A stretch of 16,755 nt of DNA from the NCBI GenBank assembly GCA_041654095.1, contig JBAZED010000016.1, forward strand, positions 1 to 16,755, in the 5' to 3' direction. The notes beneath the pieces were generated by a model. That model was not told the origin of the DNA, searched no databases, and saw only the letters and a list, made by a program, of their open reading frames with translations. Of this stretch, positions 13,109-16,755 are shown one piece after another. A program made the translations under genes and the position numbers. Every line of letters starts with the position of its first letter. The stretch's first letter is position 1. The DNA is from UBA1424 sp041654095. GTDB taxonomy: Bacteria > Bacillota_I > Bacilli_A > RFN20 > CAG-826.

Positions 13109-14785
13109 TTAATTGGATCTCCGTTTTTTGTTGAAGTAATAATAACTGATAATAACGGTTAGTCCAACCACGCTGATGATTATTACCAGCGGAAGGTAAT
13201 CAATATCATTTCCAATCAGACTATAAGGCGAATAAACTTGTTGGATGTCGAGATTCATAAAATCAGGAAAATCATCAGTTCCATATTTAGTGATGATGAT
13301 GATGTAACGAGCAACCGCGTTTTCGGCATCGTTCCCATCTTTATCGGGCGTCAGGTTGGTAAGATAGGTCTTCGCCTCGGTAGAAAGCGCATTATATGAA
13401 GATTCAAGATCGGCCCAAACATCGAGTAGCAAGCCGCTGTTTGTGGCGGAGCAGCCGGCATTTGTCGCACTCAAGAAACTAGTTCCATAGGCGATTGCAT
13501 CATCGTTTTCTTCAAGTGAAAGAGCCATCTGATATACGATGGTGATTTCCGAAAAGCGCATATATATTTCAGTAGTAAAAGTGCCTGCGCTTGATAGATA
13601 TATTTTGATAGAGTTAATATTTGCCGGATTTGCTGGTTTTGCAACAGAAATAGATGGGCCCTGTGCATAATTAGGGGCACTGCTTGTCAAAATAGTGTCA
13701 CCAGTTCCACTGGAAAGTACATTTTGACTAGCGTCGAGCAAAGCGACAGCAAGAGTGCCTTGTTTGCCTGTTCCACCATATGTGCCGACTTTAAATGTAA
13801 CCGTGATGTTTGAATCGAGGACATAGCCCGTTCCAACGAGATTAGTGAAAGAAGTGGTAACAGAATGAGAAGTGGTAGCAAATCCTATATACGTCGCTTG
13901 AGTGTTATTCGTTACTTCTTGCCAGCCGTTGTCTTCAGCACCGGAGCCAAAACCGACAACTCTAGTCAATGGAGCGGCGTTAACCGTAATACCAGATATT
14001 GTCGCCGTCTTGGTCACTTCACCTTCAGCAAAACTGACAACGACTGACTCGGTTCCTTGGATTAGCGGATCAGGGGTATAAGTGCAAAGATTAGTCACGT
14101 CGTCATCATCGCTGTCAGAGAAAGAGGCTGTAATAGTGATGCCGGCCGGTTCAAAAGAATCGCCACTGTCGTATACTTTTTTGGTTGGTTCGCCAGAAAC
14201 GATAATACCGGTTAAGGTCCGCGGTGGTGTTTGCTGATATGTGACAACCAAAGAAGTGATATACGCGGCGTTACCAGAAGTGTTTTTTACTGCAAACCAT
14301 GTATAATTAGTGCCTTCTGCCATAGTATATGACGATGTAAATGTCGAACTGAGGGAGGTTCCTCCAGTTACCGTATAATTTGCTTTTGTGCTGTTCACTA
14401 GCCGCCCAGTTGATCCTGCATATAGGGTGTGGTTTCTAGACGTTCCTGATAATGTCATCGAAACGCTGAGTATTTTTCCTGATAGAGCTTCCGTGTTATA
14501 AATAACGCCATTGCTGGCCTGCATCTGAATGTTTGTACTGTTTTTCATCACCGCTTTTGCGGCGATGTCAAGATCATTCGCAGTACCGGTTTTTTCTTCG
14601 CCGTCATTATAACTTGTGGTAATATTTGTCCCAAATGACGCTTGGTTAATTGTAATCGTGGCGGTTTCTGCTCTCGCCTCATTCACCGAATAGGTGTTGC
14701 GGATGATACCGCTCGAAACGGCGATGCCGATGGCTAGAGCGATGCCGGTGATGACGAGCGTCGCTGTTTTTGATTTCTTCCTCAT
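13109..14785 (-). CDS. Surface protein 4: beta modules flanking a divergent Big_3-like domain, C-terminal Cys domain, TM anchor
   Basis: Function unrecognised. In the 558 aa there is a signal peptide (1-39, cut after ARA). A beta module (41-183) contains AVMKNST, IQMQ and IYNT and ends AYITSLVVTY. A Big_3-like domain (189-270) has DSGDSFEPAGITI and an Asp-rich SDSDDDDV stretch that could bind a cation. A third module (273-418) ends SEITIVYQ. The C-terminal domain (427-501) has SFLSATNAGCS with Cys445 and closes ARYIIIITKY. A helix (about 529-550) and the tail NKKRRSN end the protein. The C-domain is of the same subtype (B) as surface protein 2. The ATG is preceded by GGGGAG. It has its own promoter and a strong terminator, so it looks like a single-gene unit. 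Confidence 0.87.
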   Translation of the reverse strand: MRKKSKTATLVITGIALAIGIAVSSGIIRNTYSVNEARAETATITINQASFGTNITTSYNDGEEKTGTANDLDIAAKAVMKNSTNIQMQASNGVIYNTEALSGKILSVSMTLSGTSRNHTLYAGSTGRLVNSTKANYTVTGGTSLSSTFTSSYTMAEGTNYTWFAVKNTSGNAAYITSLVVTYQQTPPRTLTGIIVSGEPTKKVYDSGDSFEPAGITITASFSDSDDDDVTNLCTYTPDPLIQGTESVVVSFAEGEVTKTATISGITVNAAPLTRVVGFGSGAEDNGWQEVTNNTQATYIGFATTSHSVTTSFTNLVGTGYVLDSNITVTFKVGTYGGTGKQGTLAVALLDASQNVLSSGTGDTILTSSAPNYAQGPSISVAKPANPANINSIKIYLSSAGTFTTEIYMRFSEITIVYQMALSLEENDDAIAYGTSFLSATNAGCSATNSGLLLDVWADLESSYNALSTEAKTYLTNLTPDKDGNDAENAVARYIIIITKYGTDDFPDFMNLDIQQVYSPYSLIGNDIDYLPLVIIISVVGLTVIISYYYFNKKRRSN

Positions 14786-14831
14786 TGTTACTCCCCTAGT
14801 AATTGAAAATTAATATTAAGACGTTTCTATA

Positions 14832-14860
14832 AGAATAGCAAAAAAACAATCCATTCACAA
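14832..14860 (-). promoter_or_regulatory. Promoter of surface protein 4
   Basis: On the minus strand TTGTGA (14860-14855) and TATTCT (14837-14832) are 17 nt apart, with TGC before the -10 (extended -10). The leader to the ATG would be about 40 nt. No terminator is evident between the preceding 63-aa gene and this promoter. Confidence 0.5.
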
Positions 14861-14927
14861 TAAGTGAAAGACCGGTCAGCAGATATATCGAGTTGAAATA
14901 TATTTTACTACGTTAAAAATCAGACGA

Positions 14928-15119
14928 TTAAAGTAGCCAAACAGCGATTGATAGACCGACGATGATCGCTAGTATGACGATGATGAAAATGAGCATCCCT
15001 TTGGGGTGGCGAATCTTGTTCTGAGCCTTTTCTTCGTCGCTCAAAAGGGATTCGTCGATTTCCAATTCCTTCGCTGGGCGAGCTTCGATCTCTTCTTGTT
15101 TCTTGTCTTCGTTTTCCAT
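14928..15119 (-). CDS. 63-aa tail-anchored protein, unknown function
   Basis: Unrecognised. The first ~40 residues are highly charged and mostly acidic (many Glu, Asp, Lys; ELEIDESLLSDEEKAQN), followed by a KIRHPKG basic patch. One C-terminal helix (GMLIFIIVILAIIVGLSIAVWLL) ends at the last residue, so the protein is probably tail-anchored with a cytosolic N-terminus. It begins 5 nt after the stop of the FolT-like gene, with AAGGA upstream, and so belongs to the folC operon. Short acidic tail-anchored proteins of this sort are often scaffolds or partners of membrane complexes; that is a guess here. Confidence 0.7.
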   Translation of the reverse strand: MENEDKKQEEIEARPAKELEIDESLLSDEEKAQNKIRHPKGMLIFIIVILAIIVGLSIAVWLL

Positions 15120-15124
15120 AGCTA

Positions 15125-15904
15125 TTAATTTCCTTCGTATTTGATGTAGAGGCGCGACGACAACACCAAGAGGTAAGAAGTCACAAAGGTGTTGAGGGGG
15201 ATGTTGATGAAGAGGACCACCGCTTGCGAGAAGAAAATGAACATGAAATCGACGCCGAAGAAGAAGGCTTTGACAATCGAGCCGACGATCAACATCAAAA
15301 GGATCTCGGAGACCAAGCAGACGAAAGCGACTTGATAGGGGGTCGCTAACAGGGTGCCGCTGATGTTTTTCTTGATGAAGAAGCGGTTCGTGTAAAAGAT
15401 GGCGACGCTCATCAAAACCGACAAGACAAAAGAAAGAGAAATGATTAGCGATTTACTCAAGGCATCGAAGCGATATATCGCCCCATAAAGAGTGATCGAG
15501 TCATTGAAGACCAAGAAGAAGACGATGAAGAGCCAGATCGCACCGATCGCCCCGAAAAAAATATAAGGCGCGCTTTTCTGCATCTTGATCTTCTTGATGA
15601 CGAAGAGGGTGACCCATGGTAAAACGCCGAGCAAAACATAGTTTAAGGTGATGAACGGATTGATCATAAACCCTTGAGGATTAGGCACGAGCAAGATGCC
15701 GAGGAAATCGCTCAAGCCGCCGATGACACCGCCGTAGATCGGGCCGAGCAAAAGGGAGGAAAAGATGATTAAGGCTGGTCCTAGGGAAATGCGGACAAAG
15801 GGAATCAAGGGTATATACTGGATCGCCAAAAAGCGGGTCAAGATGATCACCAAGGCGATGAAGATGCCGGATAAGGTTATTTTTTGAACGGAATCGAGTT
15901 TCAT
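15125..15904 (-). CDS. folT: ECF transporter S-component, probable folate-specific FolT
   Basis: This membrane protein should bind the vitamin and dock on EcfT-EcfA1-EcfA2. The 259 aa form about six or more helices. The N-terminal half has S-component signatures: a first helix KITLSGIFIALVIILTR, RISLGPALIIFSSLLLGP, and GGVIGGLSDFLG followed by a loop with PQGFMINPFITL. These match the folate family, where GP-x-x-G-x-x-x-G-x-x-D precedes a P-G-F-T-type loop. At 259 aa it is longer than most S-components (170-200), with extra hydrophobic sequence after about residue 120. Its start overlaps the folC stop (ATGA), and folate S-components next to folC are a known arrangement. The substrate call depends mainly on that neighbour. 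Confidence 0.7.
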   Translation of the reverse strand: MKLDSVQKITLSGIFIALVIILTRFLAIQYIPLIPFVRISLGPALIIFSSLLLGPIYGGVIGGLSDFLGILLVPNPQGFMINPFITLNYVLLGVLPWVTLFVIKKIKMQKSAPYIFFGAIGAIWLFIVFFLVFNDSITLYGAIYRFDALSKSLIISLSFVLSVLMSVAIFYTNRFFIKKNISGTLLATPYQVAFVCLVSEILLMLIVGSIVKAFFFGVDFMFIFFSQAVVLFINIPLNTFVTSYLLVLSSRLYIKYEGN

Positions 15905-16755
15905 AGTTCTTTACCTAATAAATACCGCCTCGCTAAAGCGGCGAAGGCCAGCGAGCCGGTGATTACGATAATATCGTCAGGATATTTTTCCTGCAACTCT
16001 TTTATCGCTTGTCGATAGTCGTCGTAAAAAGGATACTCGTCAAGGTAGAAGAAATATTCATCTTTAGTTCTCGCACGTTTATGATCAAAAGTTGTCAAGG
16101 CGATCGAGGCGGCGTCGCGGCTCAAAGTCGTCAGCATCGCCGAGTGGTTTTTGTCGCGGAAAGCCGCGAAGAGGACGTGAAAGGGTTTGGTCTCGGTTTC
16201 GAGCAGCGTATCCACGAGATTTTCAATCGCTTCGGGATTGTGCGCGCCATCGACGATAATATTATCGCTAATCCGCTCATAGCGGGCCTCTAGCGGGCGA
16301 ATTAACAAACCTTGACGGATATCATCTTCGCCGACCTTAAACGCGTCAGCGAGGATTTTTGTGGCCTCGATGGCTAGGCAAGCATTCTTGATCTGATACT
16401 TGGCTTTGGTGTCGAGTTTTAAGTCGTGATAGGGACGATAATCGAAGGTAATTTGATCCTCAACTTTCTCATTATGATAATCATCGACGATAAATAGAGG
16501 CGAACGGCATTCCTTTGCGGTCTCGCGAATCGCGAACAAAGCGCTCTCTTCAAGCTCACCGACCAAAACTGATGAATGGTCTTTTATGATCCCAGATTTC
16601 GACTTGGCGATTTCGCTGACCGATTTGCCGAGGTAGTTCGTGTGCTCGAGGGAGACGCTGGTGATGATGGCTAAGATGCTAGTGAAGATATTCGTCGCGT
16701 CGAGATAGCCGCCCATCCCAACTTCGATGATGGCCAGGTCGGGTTTCTGCTCATT
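15901..16755 (-). CDS. folC: Folylpolyglutamate synthase, 5' end outside window
   Basis: The enzyme adds glutamates to tetrahydrofolates in the cytosol, trapping them and improving them as cofactors. The frame is open to the window edge, so the start and the P-loop lie beyond it. The 284 visible residues include IIEVGMGGYLDATN (the Mur ligase/FolC EVG-x-GG-x-x-DATN motif, with Tyr where Arg is usual), SLEHTNYLGKSVSEIAKSKSGIIK, DGAHNPEAIENL and LFAAFRDKNHSAML of the C-terminal domain. The usual EKAGI is SKSGI here. The stop overlaps the FolT-like start. A dual dihydrofolate synthase activity cannot be judged from the part seen. Confidence 0.92.
   Translation of the reverse strand, partial: NEQKPDLAIIEVGMGGYLDATNIFTSILAIITSVSLEHTNYLGKSVSEIAKSKSGIIKDHSSVLVGELEESALFAIRETAKECRSPLFIVDDYHNEKVEDQITFDYRPYHDLKLDTKAKYQIKNACLAIEATKILADAFKVGEDDIRQGLLIRPLEARYERISDNIIVDGAHNPEAIENLVDTLLETETKPFHVLFAAFRDKNHSAMLTTLSRDAASIALTTFDHKRARTKDEYFFYLDEYPFYDDYRQAIKELQEKYPDDIIVITGSLAFAALARRYLLGKEL

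Noticed and set aside
5048..14785. LPXTG-type sortase anchoring of the surface proteins
   Set aside because: No LPxTG-like motif precedes any of the four C-terminal helices; only helix plus basic tail is present.
1..16755. Mycoplasma-type code with TGA as Trp
   Set aside because: TGA ends ecfT, folC, ecfA2-linked junctions and the alpha-glucosidase at sensible places, and Trp is encoded by TGG throughout.
1..16755. CRISPR arrays, tRNA or rRNA genes, insertion sequences
   Set aside because: No regularly spaced repeats, no tRNA-like or rRNA-like sequence, and no transposase reading frame were seen on either strand.

Overview
The window looks like a chromosomal piece of a low-to-moderate GC member of the Firmicutes/Mollicutes lineage. 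The basis is gene content: a Firmicutes-type ecfA1-ecfA2-ecfT-truA cluster, a FolT-like S-component next to folC, and MalL-type GH13. TGA is used as a stop (for example ecfT, folC and the alpha-glucosidase) and never read as Trp in the genes called, so this is not a code-4 mycoplasma. An Acholeplasma/Anaeroplasma/RF39- or Erysipelotrichia-like genome is plausible. The large surface proteins are anchored by a C-terminal transmembrane helix and a Lys/Arg tail with no LPXTG motif, which would suit a wall-less cell, but that is inference. Almost everything is on the minus strand.

Layout. (1) 1-3278, minus: a tightly overlapping operon, dCMP deaminase -> 69-aa two-helix membrane protein -> ecfA1 -> ecfA2 -> ecfT -> truA (only its first 19 codons are in the window). 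It encodes the energizing module of an ECF vitamin transporter. (2) 3384-5012, minus: a GH13 alpha-glucosidase of the oligo-1,6-glucosidase type. Between it and the dCMP deaminase promoter lies a near-perfect 17-18 nt inverted repeat. (3) 5048-14785: four large secreted proteins on the minus strand (470, 565, 862 and 558 aa). Each has a Sec signal peptide, one or more beta-rich modules, Ig-like domains in three of them, a shared C-terminal domain with one conserved Cys, a transmembrane helix and a basic tail. Each has its own recognisable promoter; the 862- and 558-aa genes also have clear terminators. (4) Inside that array, 8562-10030 holds a different cassette: a possible 35-aa ORF with a good terminator, a plus-strand secreted or membrane protein (the only convincing plus-strand gene) and a convergent four-helix membrane protein. 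(5) 14928-16755, minus: folC (5' end outside the window) -> FolT-like S-component -> 63-aa tail-anchored protein, an operon with overlapping start and stop codons.

How it may fit together. FolT would dock on the EcfA1-EcfA2-EcfT module from the other end of the window to import folate, and FolC would trap it as polyglutamate. dCMP deaminase supplies dUMP for folate-dependent thymidylate synthesis, so both flanks relate to folate and pyrimidine metabolism. The middle is a surface-protein locus. Its most notable feature is the shared C-terminal Cys domain, which falls into two subtypes alternating B-A-B-A in transcription order. The ligands of these proteins cannot be read from the sequence; the nearby alpha-glucosidase makes glycan binding a possibility only.
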